NCBI RefSeq assembly: GCF_004353825.1
Contig: NZ_SMNA01000002.1
Span: forward strand, 518,752-582,751
Direction: 5' to 3'
Length of the DNA stretch: 64,000 nucleotides
DNA from: Occultella glacieicola
GTDB taxonomy: Bacteria; Actinomycetota; Actinomycetes; Actinomycetales; Beutenbergiaceae
Part shown: piece by piece, positions 36,064 through 45,119 of the stretch
How the letters are laid out: each line of letters opens with the position of its first letter
How positions within the stretch are numbered: position 1 is the stretch's first letter
Position numbers and translations under genes: made by a program
Notes under the pieces: generated by a model
Database searches by the model: none
What the model was told of the DNA's origin: nothing
Seen by the model: only the letters and a program-made list of their open reading frames with translations

Positions 36064-36929
36064 GCCGGGCGCGCTGGCGCGTCGGCGCGTCGACCCTGGG
36101 TGCACCGGGCGAGGATCTGGGAGGCGTGATCGGCACGCTCGGCCGCCATGCGGTGGACGTGGTGGAGCTGCGCGCGGCCCCGGACGCGCTCGTCCACACC
36201 GAGCTGACCGCGCCCGAGCGTGCCCGGGTCCGCCAGGACCTGGAGTCCGCGGGCATCGAGGTACTCGCGGTCGCGAGCGGTGTCCGCGCCGGCGCGGACA
36301 CCGACGACGACTCGGTGGTGTCCGCGCTCGTCGCCCATCTGCACCTGGCGCATGACCTCGGTGCCAGGTTCGTGCGGGTGTTCCCAGGCGCGCCGACCCA
36401 TCCGGCCGGCAAGGACGAGCTGCCCCGGCTGGTCGAGGACGCCGCGGGCGCCGATGCGCGGATCGCGCGCCGGCTCGCCGCCGTGCTCCCGGTCGCGGCC
36501 GCCGTCGGTGTGCGCCCGGTCCTGGAGACGCACGACTCGCACCCGCGGGGCGCCGACCTGGTGCGCGTCCTCGACCTCCTCGCCGCCGAGCACCCGGACC
36601 ACGCCGTCGGCGTCATCTGGGACGCGCTGCATCCGTGGCGGGTCGGCGAACGCCCGGCCGAGACCGCCGCCGCCCTGCTCCCGCACCTGCGCGACGGCCG
36701 TGGCTACGTCCAGATCAAGGACACCGTCAGCGCCGCGGACACCACGCCCGTCCTGCAGGGCACGGGCGCCGTTCCCGTGGACGAGGTCCTCGACGAACTG
36801 GCTGGCGGTGGCTACGACGGTCCGGTCTCGTTGGAGTGGGAACGCACCTGGTACCCACAGGTCGAGACCCTGGGCGAGGCGCTCGGCGCGGCGGTCACGG
36901 CGGTCGCGAACTGGCCGGCCCGCACCTGA
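36060..36929 (+). CDS. TIM-barrel sugar isomerase/epimerase-like protein
   Basis: A 289-residue xylose-isomerase-like TIM-barrel protein. Candidate metal ligands are a Glu in VDVVELR, Glu and His in VLETHDSH, Asp and His in IWDALHPWR, and Glu in SLEWERTW; the His and Asp positions follow AP-endonuclease family 2 proteins. The GTG start overlaps the dehydrogenase TGA (GTGA), so the two are translationally coupled and likely act in sequence on one substrate. It is distinct from the other TIM-barrel gene at 25.1 kb, whose sequence differs throughout. The substrate is unknown. Confidence 0.87.
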   Translation: MSRARWRVGASTLGAPGEDLGGVIGTLGRHAVDVVELRAAPDALVHTELTAPERARVRQDLESAGIEVLAVASGVRAGADTDDDSVVSALVAHLHLAHDLGARFVRVFPGAPTHPAGKDELPRLVEDAAGADARIARRLAAVLPVAAAVGVRPVLETHDSHPRGADLVRVLDLLAAEHPDHAVGVIWDALHPWRVGERPAETAAALLPHLRDGRGYVQIKDTVSAADTTPVLQGTGAVPVDEVLDELAGGGYDGPVSLEWERTWYPQVETLGEALGAAVTAVANWPART

Positions 36930-37015
36930 GTCCCACCGCGTGTCGGCGCCGGTGATCCCGACCGCCCTGCCAGGCTGTACCCCGTCGGCGATCGGCGTCG
37001 GTAGGCCGGGACGGG

Positions 37016-37408
37016 ATGCTCATGCTCGTGATCGCGCAGGTCCTCGCGGGTCTGGGTGCCCTGGTGCACGTCTACATCTTCGTGCTGGAGTCGTTCGCGT
37101 GGAACACCCCCCGTGGTCGCGCCACGTTCGCAACCACGCCCGAACAGGCCGCCTCGTCCGCCGACCTCGCCTACAACCAGGGCTTCTACAACCTCTTCCT
37201 CGCGGTGACGAGCGCGACCGGCATCCTGCTGCTCTCCGTCGGGAACACCGGCCCGGGCGCCGCCCTGGTGTTCGCCGGCTCGGGCTCCATGGTGCTGGCC
37301 GCGGTCGTCCTGCTGACCCGCAACCGGGCCATGTCCCGCGCAGCGGCCGTGCAGGGTGTTGCGCCGCTGCTCGCGGTCGTGGCGCTCACGCTGGCCCTGG
37401 TCGGCTGA
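37016..37408 (+). CDS. DUF1304 membrane protein
   Basis: A 130-residue protein with four membrane helices (about 3-22, 54-74, 78-100 and 110-128). The motifs HVYIFVLESFAW at the first helix end and YNQGFYNLFLA match DUF1304 (YqjF-like) proteins of unknown function. ATG 37016 has GGGACGGG directly upstream; the in-frame ATG two codons later is an alternative. Located 86 bp after the TIM-barrel gene, converging with a GNAT gene. Confidence 0.88.
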   Translation: MLMLVIAQVLAGLGALVHVYIFVLESFAWNTPRGRATFATTPEQAASSADLAYNQGFYNLFLAVTSATGILLLSVGNTGPGAALVFAGSGSMVLAAVVLLTRNRAMSRAAAVQGVAPLLAVVALTLALVG

Positions 37409-37448
37409 CACCGGCCCGACGGCGTAGCGCATGTCGAGCGCGCCGGCG

Positions 37449-37937
37449 TCAGTCCGGCGGCCGGCCGGCCGGCTCCTCGAGCCGGCGTCCGAACACCCGG
37501 GTGCGCTGGTCGGTGTAGCCGAGCGCCTCGTAGAAGCCGGTGACGTCGTTTCCGGCGCGGACCATCAACTGCACCTTCCGGGCGCCCGCCCCGAGCAGCC
37601 AGGCCTCCGCGGCGACCATCAGGTCGCGGCCGTGCCCCAGCCCCCGCCGCCCCGGGTCGACGGCGAGGTAGTAGACCCAGCCCCGATGCCCGTCGAACCC
37701 CACCATGACCGTGCCGGTCACGCCGTCGGGCGTCTGGAGGACCAGCACGGCAGAGGTCTCGCCCGCCCGTGCCTGGCCCAGGTCCGTGGCCGGGTCGTTC
37801 CAGGGGCGGGTCAGACCGCACGCCTGCCAGAGCTCGATGATCCGTTCGGAGTCCGCGTCGATCGCCTCGCGCACACCGACCCGGGTGCCCGACGGCGGCG
37901 CCTGCGACGAGGAATCGGCCGCGTCGACTGGGTTCAC
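37449..37937 (-). CDS. GNAT acetyltransferase, YpeA-like
   Basis: A 162-residue acetyltransferase. The acetyl-CoA site reads YLAVDPGRRGLGHGRDLM (V-x-x-x-x-R/Q-x-x-G-x-G/A pattern), followed by KVQLMVRAGNDVTGFYEALGY, as in E. coli YpeA. The substrate is unknown. GTG 37937 is used; no ribosome site is obvious and a shorter start about 21 codons in is possible. It follows guaB3 by 14 bp on the same strand and may be co-transcribed. Confidence 0.88.
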   Translation of the reverse strand: MNPVDAADSSSQAPPSGTRVGVREAIDADSERIIELWQACGLTRPWNDPATDLGQARAGETSAVLVLQTPDGVTGTVMVGFDGHRGWVYYLAVDPGRRGLGHGRDLMVAAEAWLLGAGARKVQLMVRAGNDVTGFYEALGYTDQRTRVFGRRLEEPAGRPPD

Positions 37938-37951
37938 CGCGTCGACGTCGC

Positions 37952-39076
37952 TCAGCGCGGGCTGTACGGGGAGACCACGACCTCGACGCGCTGGAACTCC
38001 TTGAGGTCGGAGTAGCCCGTGGTGGCCATCGCCCGGCGCAGGGCGCCGAACAGGTTCAGGGTGCCGTCCGCCCTCGTTCCGGGGCCGAGCAGGATCTCCT
38101 CCAGGGTGCCGGCGGTGCCCACCCGGACCCGCTCGCCACGGGGCAGGTGCGGGTGGTGCGCCTCCGGGCCCCAGTGCCAGCCGCGGCCGGGCGCCTCGCT
38201 CGCCCGGGCCAGCGCGGCGCCGAGCATCACGGCGTCGGCACCGCAGCCGATGGCCTTGACGAGGTCACCGCTGCGACCCACGCCACCGTCGGCGATCACG
38301 TGCACGTACCGGCCGCCCGACTCGTCGAGGTAGTCGCGACGGGCGGCGGCCACGTCCGCGACCGCGCTCGCCATCGGCGCGTGGATGCCGAGGGTCTGCC
38401 TCGTGGTGTGCGCGGCCCCACCGCCGAAGCCGACGAGCACCCCGGCTGCCCCGGTGCGCATCAGGTGCAGCGCCGCGGTGTAGGTCGACGCGCCGCCGAC
38501 GATCACCGGCACGTCCAGTTCGTAGATGAAGCGCTTCAGGTTCAGTGGCTCCGCGTGGCCGGAGACGTGCTCCGCCGAGACCGTGGTGCCCCGGATGACG
38601 AACAGGTCCACCCCGGCGTCGACGACGGTGCGCCAGTGCTCCTGGGTGCGCTGCGGCGAGAGGGCACCGGCGACCGTGACCCCGGCCGCCCGGATCTCCT
38701 TGAGCCGGCCGGTGATCAGTTCGGGGATGATCGGCGCCGAGTACAGCTCCTGCATCCGCCCGGTGGCGCCGTCGACCGGCAGCTCCGCGATCTCGGCGAG
38801 CAGCGGCTCCGGGTCCTCGTATCGGGTCCACAGACCCTCCAGGTCGAGCACCCCGATCCCACCGAGCTTGCCGAGCCCGATCGCCGTGGCCGGACTCATC
38901 ACGGAGTCCATCGGCGCCGCGAGCACCGGGAGCTCGACCTGGTAGGCGTCGATCTGCCAGGAGACCGAGACCTCCTCCGGGTCGCGGGTACGCCGGGACG
39001 GCACCACCGCGATGTCGTCGAAGGAATAGGCGCGGCGTCCCCGCTTGCCTCGGCCGATCTCGATCTCGTTGCTCAC
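37952..39076 (-). CDS. guaB3: GuaB3 family IMP dehydrogenase-related protein
   Basis: A 374-residue IMPDH-type barrel without CBS domains, the actinobacterial GuaB3 form. It opens NEIEIGRGKRGRRAYSFDDIA, has APMDSVMSP, GGVGRSGDLVKAIGCGADAVMLG for phosphate binding, and ends near FQRVEVVVSPYSPR. The catalytic loop is altered (RGTTVSAEH where classical IMPDH has GSICTT), so normal IMPDH activity is uncertain. GTG 39076 is preceded by TAACCT (39084-39089) with 7 nt between, a leaderless start. The true IMPDH guaB is 0.9 kb away. Confidence 0.94.
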   Translation of the reverse strand: MSNEIEIGRGKRGRRAYSFDDIAVVPSRRTRDPEEVSVSWQIDAYQVELPVLAAPMDSVMSPATAIGLGKLGGIGVLDLEGLWTRYEDPEPLLAEIAELPVDGATGRMQELYSAPIIPELITGRLKEIRAAGVTVAGALSPQRTQEHWRTVVDAGVDLFVIRGTTVSAEHVSGHAEPLNLKRFIYELDVPVIVGGASTYTAALHLMRTGAAGVLVGFGGGAAHTTRQTLGIHAPMASAVADVAAARRDYLDESGGRYVHVIADGGVGRSGDLVKAIGCGADAVMLGAALARASEAPGRGWHWGPEAHHPHLPRGERVRVGTAGTLEEILLGPGTRADGTLNLFGALRRAMATTGYSDLKEFQRVEVVVSPYSPR

Positions 39077-39210
39077 ACCCAGCAGGTTACTCGTTCCGGT
39101 CGGCCCAACCCGGCCATGCGGCGGCCGCATCCACCGCCGGCGCGCGTGCCTCGCCGACGTTGTCGGTGGGGCATGGCAGGCTCGACCCCACGAACGCAAG
39201 GAGCGCATCG

Positions 39211-39972
39211 ATGACCACGAAGCCGGCGCGGGCGGCGCAGTCGCACCACGATCGCACCTGGATCGACGGTCCCCTGCTCGGGTTCGACACCGAGACCACG
39301 GGCGTCAACCCGTTCAAGGACAGGATCGTCAGCGCCGCCCTGGTGGGACGCGGTCGCCGGGGCACCGAGCAGCGCACCTGGCTGATCGACCCGGGCGTCG
39401 AGATCCCCGAGGAGGCGGCGGCGATCCATGGCATCTCCACCGCGCACGCCCGCGAGCGCGGCATGGACCCGGCCACGGCCCTGGCGCAGATCTCCGCCGA
39501 GCTCGTGGCCGCGTTCCGGCACGGGGTTCCGGTCGTGGCCTTCAACGCCTCGTTCGACCTGACCATCATCGAGCGGGAGCTCGAGCGGCACGGCCTGGTC
39601 ACGATCGGTGAGCGGCTCGGCAGTCCGCTCGCTCCCGTCCTCGACCCGCTGGTGCTGGATCGTGGGCTCGACCGGCACCGGCTGGGCAAGCGCAAGCTCG
39701 TCGACCTCTGCGGGCACTACGGCGTGCAGGAGCGGGGCGAGCTGCACACCGCCGACGTGGACGTGGCGGCCACCCTGGACGTCCTCGCGGAGCAGACCAG
39801 GCGCCACCCCGGCCTGGCGGACCGGTCGCTGCCCGAACTGCAGCGCTGGCAGACCGAGCAGCACCGGTCCTGGGCCGAGGACGTGAACGCCGACCGCGCC
39901 GACAAGGGACTACCGGGTGCGATCACGCTCGAGTGGCCGCTGTGCACGGTTCCGGAGACGATGACCGCCTGA
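39211..39972 (+). CDS. DnaQ-like 3'-5' exonuclease
   Basis: A 253-residue protein with the DEDDh exonuclease fold of the Pol III epsilon family. ExoI motif LLGFDTETTGVNPF, ExoII VAFNASFDLTII, and ExoIII HTADVDVAATLDVL supply the three Asp and one Glu plus the catalytic His. It lacks a polymerase or UvrC domain. AAGGAG lies 8 nt before ATG. Such stand-alone genes are common in actinobacteria and probably act in RNA or DNA repair; the target is unknown. It sits between the two reverse-strand guaB genes. Confidence 0.92.
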   Translation: MTTKPARAAQSHHDRTWIDGPLLGFDTETTGVNPFKDRIVSAALVGRGRRGTEQRTWLIDPGVEIPEEAAAIHGISTAHARERGMDPATALAQISAELVAAFRHGVPVVAFNASFDLTIIERELERHGLVTIGERLGSPLAPVLDPLVLDRGLDRHRLGKRKLVDLCGHYGVQERGELHTADVDVAATLDVLAEQTRRHPGLADRSLPELQRWQTEQHRSWAEDVNADRADKGLPGAITLEWPLCTVPETMTA

Positions 39973-40010
39973 GACCGCGCCAAGATCGAGGGGCGTCCCG
40001 GCCCGGCGGG

Positions 40011-41546
<1,536 letters not shown>

Positions 41547-42548
41547 CTAACCGTCACCTGCCGGGTTCCCGGTGTGAGGTGCCTCGCTCAGGAGGGCCTC
41601 GATCTCGTGCACCGCGCCGGCGAGGGTACGGGCCCGGTGCACGTCCGGGATGTCCGCGGCGATCCGGGCATGCGAGATCACGAACACATGCCCGCCGGTG
41701 GCGCTCACGCTGGCGGCGACCTCGGCTGCCCCGTCGGGTTCACCGAGGATGACGACCATGCGCATGCCGCGCCGGCGCACGACCGCGAGGGCCTCGTCGG
41801 TGCTGCGGGTGCGAGGTCGGACGACCCGGGTGGGCAGGCCTCGGTGGCTGAGCTCACCGGCCAGGACGTGCGACTCCACGACGCTGGCCGCGTCGGTGAG
41901 GATCACCACCTCCCCGGCAGTGCCGCTCGCGGTGCTCCCGAACTCCCGGACGGCGGCGAGCATCGCCCCCCGGAGCACGATCTCCGGGTCGTGCCCGGGC
42001 CGGTCGGCGTTGTCACGACCGGCCAGGAGCTCGAGAGCAGGGAGCACGAGCGTGCGCCACGCGCCCAGGAGCGAGGTGCCGAGCGCGGACCGGCGGACCA
42101 GGCGCCGGACCCGGCCCTCGTCGGACTCAACGGCCGCAGCCGCGAGGGACAGCGGGTCGACGATCTCCAGCGTGGGCCCGTCATCGAGATCCGAGCTGGC
42201 CAGCCCCGCGACCTCCTGCGTGCCGGCGTACGAGTGGCCATCACGGTGCTCGGCATCTGCGGACAGGTCGACGGAGGAGAGCGCACTCCGGGTCGCGAGC
42301 TTCGCGGCGTCCGCCGGCGCCACGCCCTCGAGGGTGAGCCGCCGCATCGTCTCCAGCCGGCTGATGTCGCTGGCGTTGTAGCGCCGGTGACTTCCCGCGG
42401 TGTGCCCGGAGGGCCCGAGTCCGTAGCGACGGTCCCAGGTCCGCAGCGTCGGCGCGGCGACTCCGAGACGCGCGGCGACCGCGGCGACCGTCAGACGGAT
42501 GCCGTCATCGGAACCCGAGGCATCTGATCGTGAACGGGCCGCCACCAC
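41547..42548 (-). CDS. MerR-type regulator with B12-binding-like C-terminal domain
   Basis: 333 residues. A MerR helix-turn-helix (RLTVAAVAARLGVAAPTLRTWDRRYGLGPSG, with SHRRY in the wing) is joined by a helical segment to a Rossmann-like domain of the cobalamin-binding fold (VVILTDAASVVESHVLAGELS, VVILGEP, GHVFVISHARI). This is the CarH/LitR layout. The ExH of VESH resembles the B12-ligand motif but the following spacing is off, so cobalamin binding is uncertain. GTG 42548 has AGGGGAG 5-8 nt upstream. Divergent from a whiB gene across a 189-bp region with direct repeats. Confidence 0.85.
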   Translation of the reverse strand: MVAARSRSDASGSDDGIRLTVAAVAARLGVAAPTLRTWDRRYGLGPSGHTAGSHRRYNASDISRLETMRRLTLEGVAPADAAKLATRSALSSVDLSADAEHRDGHSYAGTQEVAGLASSDLDDGPTLEIVDPLSLAAAAVESDEGRVRRLVRRSALGTSLLGAWRTLVLPALELLAGRDNADRPGHDPEIVLRGAMLAAVREFGSTASGTAGEVVILTDAASVVESHVLAGELSHRGLPTRVVRPRTRSTDEALAVVRRRGMRMVVILGEPDGAAEVAASVSATGGHVFVISHARIAADIPDVHRARTLAGAVHEIEALLSEAPHTGNPAGDG

Positions 42549-42619
42549 CGGTACTCCCCTTCGCTCGTGTCGGCCGCGAATCGGCCTGCCTATCGAGGGT
42601 AAGCGGCCCGCTGGGATCG

Positions 42620-42675
42620 AACAACTTTTGCCACGCCGGATGAACCAGTTCTGGAAGGGTCTTGAATAACTTCTG
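42620..42675. promoter_or_regulatory. Three direct repeats between the B12-type MerR and whiB genes
   Basis: AACAACTTTTG (42620-42630), AACCAGTTCTG (42643-42653) and AATAACTTCTG (42665-42675) are same-direction 11-mers with starts 23 and 22 bp apart. Tandem 11-bp direct repeats are how CarH-type regulators bind DNA. The stretch is markedly richer in A/T than its surroundings and holds the divergent promoters. Confidence 0.55.
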
Positions 42676-42737
42676 AAGCGGTTGTACGTTGTCCACATCA
42701 GCATGAACGCTCAAACGCATCGACGGAAGGACCTACC

Positions 42738-43031
42738 GTGGCTGAACTATCCCGGCTCCCCGGACCAGTGATGGATCTTTGGGAGTGGCAGTACGAGGGG
42801 GCCTGTCGGGACGTCGGAACCGAGCAGTTCTTCCACCCCGAGGGGGAGCGGGGGTCGTCGCGTCGCCGCCGTGACGCCGGCGCCAAGGCGGTCTGCGCCA
42901 CCTGCCCCGTGATCCGGCAGTGCCGGGAGCACGCCCTGCAGGTGCGCGAGCCGTACGGGGTCTGGGGCGGCCTCTCCGAGGATGACCGCGCCGCGATCCT
43001 GGCGAACGAGCACGTGGCCGCGGCGAGTTGA
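42738..43031 (+). CDS. WhiB-family iron-sulfur transcription factor (WhiB3-like)
   Basis: A 97-residue WhiB protein binding a 4Fe-4S cluster through C23, C53, C56 and C62 (C-x29-CxxC-x5-C), followed by the G[VI]WGG turn at 74-78. PGP near the start and FFHPEGERG plus CPVIRQCREHAL resemble mycobacterial WhiB3 more than WhiB1 or WhiB7. Such proteins bind the sigma factor and respond to redox, NO or oxygen. The GTG start has GGAAGG upstream. Divergent from the MerR/B12-like regulator, which may control it. A strong terminator follows. Confidence 0.95.
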   Translation: MAELSRLPGPVMDLWEWQYEGACRDVGTEQFFHPEGERGSSRRRRDAGAKAVCATCPVIRQCREHALQVREPYGVWGGLSEDDRAAILANEHVAAAS

Positions 43032-43056
43032 CCGGCCCGGCCACTCGAACGAAACG

Positions 43057-43094
43057 ACGAAGGCTCGGCCCCCGATCGGGGGCCGAGCCTTCGT
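43057..43094. terminator. Bidirectional terminator hairpin
   Basis: A perfect 17-bp stem (43057-43073 with 43078-43094) closed by GATC lies between the convergent whiB and groES genes; no T run. Confidence 0.85.
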
Positions 43095-43110
43095 GTGCGT
43101 CAGGCGCGGG

Positions 43111-43407
43111 TCACTTCTCGACGATCGCGAGGATGTCGCGCGCGGACAGGATGAGGAACTCCTCGCCCGCGTACTTCACCTCGGTGCCGCCGTACTTGCT
43201 GTAGATCACCGTGTCGCCCACGGCGACGTCCAGCGGGACGCGGTTGCCGTTGTCGTCGACGCGGCCCGGGCCGATGGCCAGGACCTCGCCCTCCTGGGGC
43301 TTCTCCTTGGCGGTGTCCGGGATGACGAGTCCGGACGCGGTGGTCTGCTCGGCCTCGAGCGTCTTGACGACGATCCGGTCCTCGAGCGGCTTGATGGAGA
43401 CCGACAC
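43111..43407 (-). CDS. groES: Co-chaperonin GroES
   Basis: A 98-residue heptameric cap of the GroEL chaperonin. [22 protein letters not shown] includes the mobile loop, and [16 protein letters not shown] and DILAIVEK close the protein. GTG 43407 is preceded by GGGGAGG at 7-nt spacing. No groEL follows; the next gene downstream is whiB in the opposite direction, so groEL must lie elsewhere. Heat-shock control is explained by the CIRCE element and promoter about 140-180 bp upstream, giving a leader of about 130 nt. Confidence 0.98.
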   Translation of the reverse strand: MSVSIKPLEDRIVVKTLEAEQTTASGLVIPDTAKEKPQEGEVLAIGPGRVDDNGNRVPLDVAVGDTVIYSKYGGTEVKYAGEEFLILSARDILAIVEK

Positions 43408-43547
43408 TGCGGACCTCCCCTTCGCATGAGTGTGTTGAACAGGACAGTGTTACCCGCAGCCCCTGGCCGAGTCCGCCGTCGCGGGGGTCGGACGCCACCT
43501 GAGTCTGCAAGGGAACGCTGCACCTCGCGATGCAGCCTTCACCACAA

Positions 43548-43588
43548 AATCTAGGCGGCGATTAGCACTCGGTCAAGGTGAGTGCTAA
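43548..43588 (-). promoter_or_regulatory. groES promoter with CIRCE operator
   Basis: Perfect CIRCE TTAGCACTC-N9-GAGTGCTAA (43562-43588), the HrcA repressor site. On the reverse strand -35 TTGACC (43576-43571) lies inside the CIRCE spacer, and -10 TAGATT (43553-43548) follows after 17 bp, so HrcA would block the polymerase directly. Confidence 0.95.
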
Positions 43589-43633
43589 GCCGTGAGCGCA
43601 AATCGTGGGCGCCGCCTCCGGCGCTCGAGCGGC

Positions 43634-45034
43634 TCACGCTCCGACGGCAGCCCGGAATTGGGCGCGCGAGCGCCCGATCTCCTCGAGGAGGGCGAACTCG
43701 TCCTGGCGGGCCCGAATCCCGGTGTGCCCGGTGTAGAGGTCCTGGCGCGCGTACGCGAGCGCGACGGCGGCACGCTGGAACTCCTTCATCGCCTTCGCAC
43801 CGTTCGGCCCACCCCGGCCGGCCCAGTCCCGTGCCTGCTTGCGGGCCCGCAGGGAGGACAGCATGTCCACCTCGTGCGGGGCGATCCACCCGGAGGGGAT
43901 GTACTCGGACAGCCGCGAACGCAGGATCCCGATCTCCTTGCGGCGCAGCCACACCACGATGAAGGCCCAGACCGCCAGCGGCAGCCAGTTCACGAACACG
44001 ACCAGGATCACGAGCGTGCCGACTCCGCCACCGAGCGCGGTCGCGAGACCGTTCCAGAGGCCGTGCAGAAGGGCTGCGAGCAGGTACCCGATCGGCATCA
44101 TCCACATCCAGGCGAGCTTGTTCCGGTTCCGCGACGCGAGGCCGAGCGCGAGTCCCATGCAGGAGGTGTAGATGAGGTGACCGAACGGCGAGACCAGCCC
44201 GCGGATGACGAACGTGAACGTCACGGTCTCCTCGTAGACCGCGAAGTACTGGATGTTCTCCACGAACGCGAAGGCCGCCGCGATCACCGAGGCGTAGACG
44301 ATGCCGTCGACCGGGCCGTTGAACTGGCGCCGCCGGAGCAGGAAGATCAACAGGAGCCCGAGCCCCTTCCAGAACTCCTCGACGACCGGGGCGCCGAAGA
44401 TCGCGCTCGCCGAGTCCGGGTCGAGGCCGGTGCCGAGCGCATCCGCGAGGGCGGGGCCGACCACGGAGTTCAGCAGGCTGGACATGAACACGGCCACGCC
44501 GCCGCCCCAGACGAACGCCACGATGAGCAACAGCCGCGGCTCGGGTTCCCATCGGTCCACGAGAAGGACGGTGGATCCGACGATCAGCAGCGGGATCAGC
44601 GCAAGCACGAACGCCTGGAATGTCGAACCGGTCCCGAAGGACAACGTGAACAGGAACACGACGAACAGCAGGGCAGCCACACCGACCGAGAGCAGGACCA
44701 CCTCCGCCGCGATCCGGCGGCGCCGCATCGGGGCGGGCGGGTGCACCGGCATGAACTGGTTCTGCGGCATCGGCGCGTACTGGGCCGACGGCGCGGCAAC
44801 GGTCGGCTGCGACGGGGCGGCGCCGTATCCGTATCCGGGTTGGCCGTACCCCTGTGGGGCGTAGCCCTGGTGGGGGTGTGGTTGCTGGCCCTGCGGGTAC
44901 TGCTGTTGGCCGGGTCCGGGCTGTTGTGGGTAACCCTGCTGACCGGGTCCGGGCTGCTGTGGGTGACCCTGCTGACCCTGCGCGGGCTGCTGTGGGTACC
45001 CCTGCCCGGACTGCGGGAACTGTTGATTGCTCAC
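43634..45034 (-). CDS. PrsW-family intramembrane metalloprotease
   Basis: A 466-residue protein. A Gln/Pro/Gly/Tyr-rich low-complexity N terminus (about 1-105) precedes eight or so membrane helices. Family motifs are present: EExxK (E219, E220, K223 in VVEEFWKG), FxxxE (FAFVENIQY, E259), H286 in FGHLIYT, and H324 in LLHGLWN. PrsW homologues cut membrane anti-sigma factors or related proteins; the substrate here is unknown. The GTG at 45034 is preceded by TAGCGT with an 8-nt gap. The polar C-terminal tail of about 100 residues is in the cytoplasm. Confidence 0.9.
   Translation of the reverse strand: MSNQQFPQSGQGYPQQPAQGQQGHPQQPGPGQQGYPQQPGPGQQQYPQGQQPHPHQGYAPQGYGQPGYGYGAAPSQPTVAAPSAQYAPMPQNQFMPVHPPAPMRRRRIAAEVVLLSVGVAALLFVVFLFTLSFGTGSTFQAFVLALIPLLIVGSTVLLVDRWEPEPRLLLIVAFVWGGGVAVFMSSLLNSVVGPALADALGTGLDPDSASAIFGAPVVEEFWKGLGLLLIFLLRRRQFNGPVDGIVYASVIAAAFAFVENIQYFAVYEETVTFTFVIRGLVSPFGHLIYTSCMGLALGLASRNRNKLAWMWMMPIGYLLAALLHGLWNGLATALGGGVGTLVILVVFVNWLPLAVWAFIVVWLRRKEIGILRSRLSEYIPSGWIAPHEVDMLSSLRARKQARDWAGRGGPNGAKAMKEFQRAAVALAYARQDLYTGHTGIRARQDEFALLEEIGRSRAQFRAAVGA
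44908..45006 (-). repeat. Three 33-bp tandem repeats in the PrsW gene
   Basis: Imperfect units at 44908-44940, 44941-44973 and 44974-45006 encode 11-residue GQQGYPQQPGP-type repeats in the disordered N terminus. Unit length keeps the frame. Confidence 0.85.
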
Positions 45035-45119
45035 GCGCCCACACGCTAGCGGCTCCCCAGGGTGCTCGGGCACGAACGCGCGGGCAGAACTGCCCTCGGT
45101 TCGGTGGGAGGATCGACCC

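Noticed and set aside
37952..39076. Calling guaB3 a second classical IMP dehydrogenase
   Set aside because: CBS domains are missing and the catalytic loop is RGTTVS rather than GSICTT.
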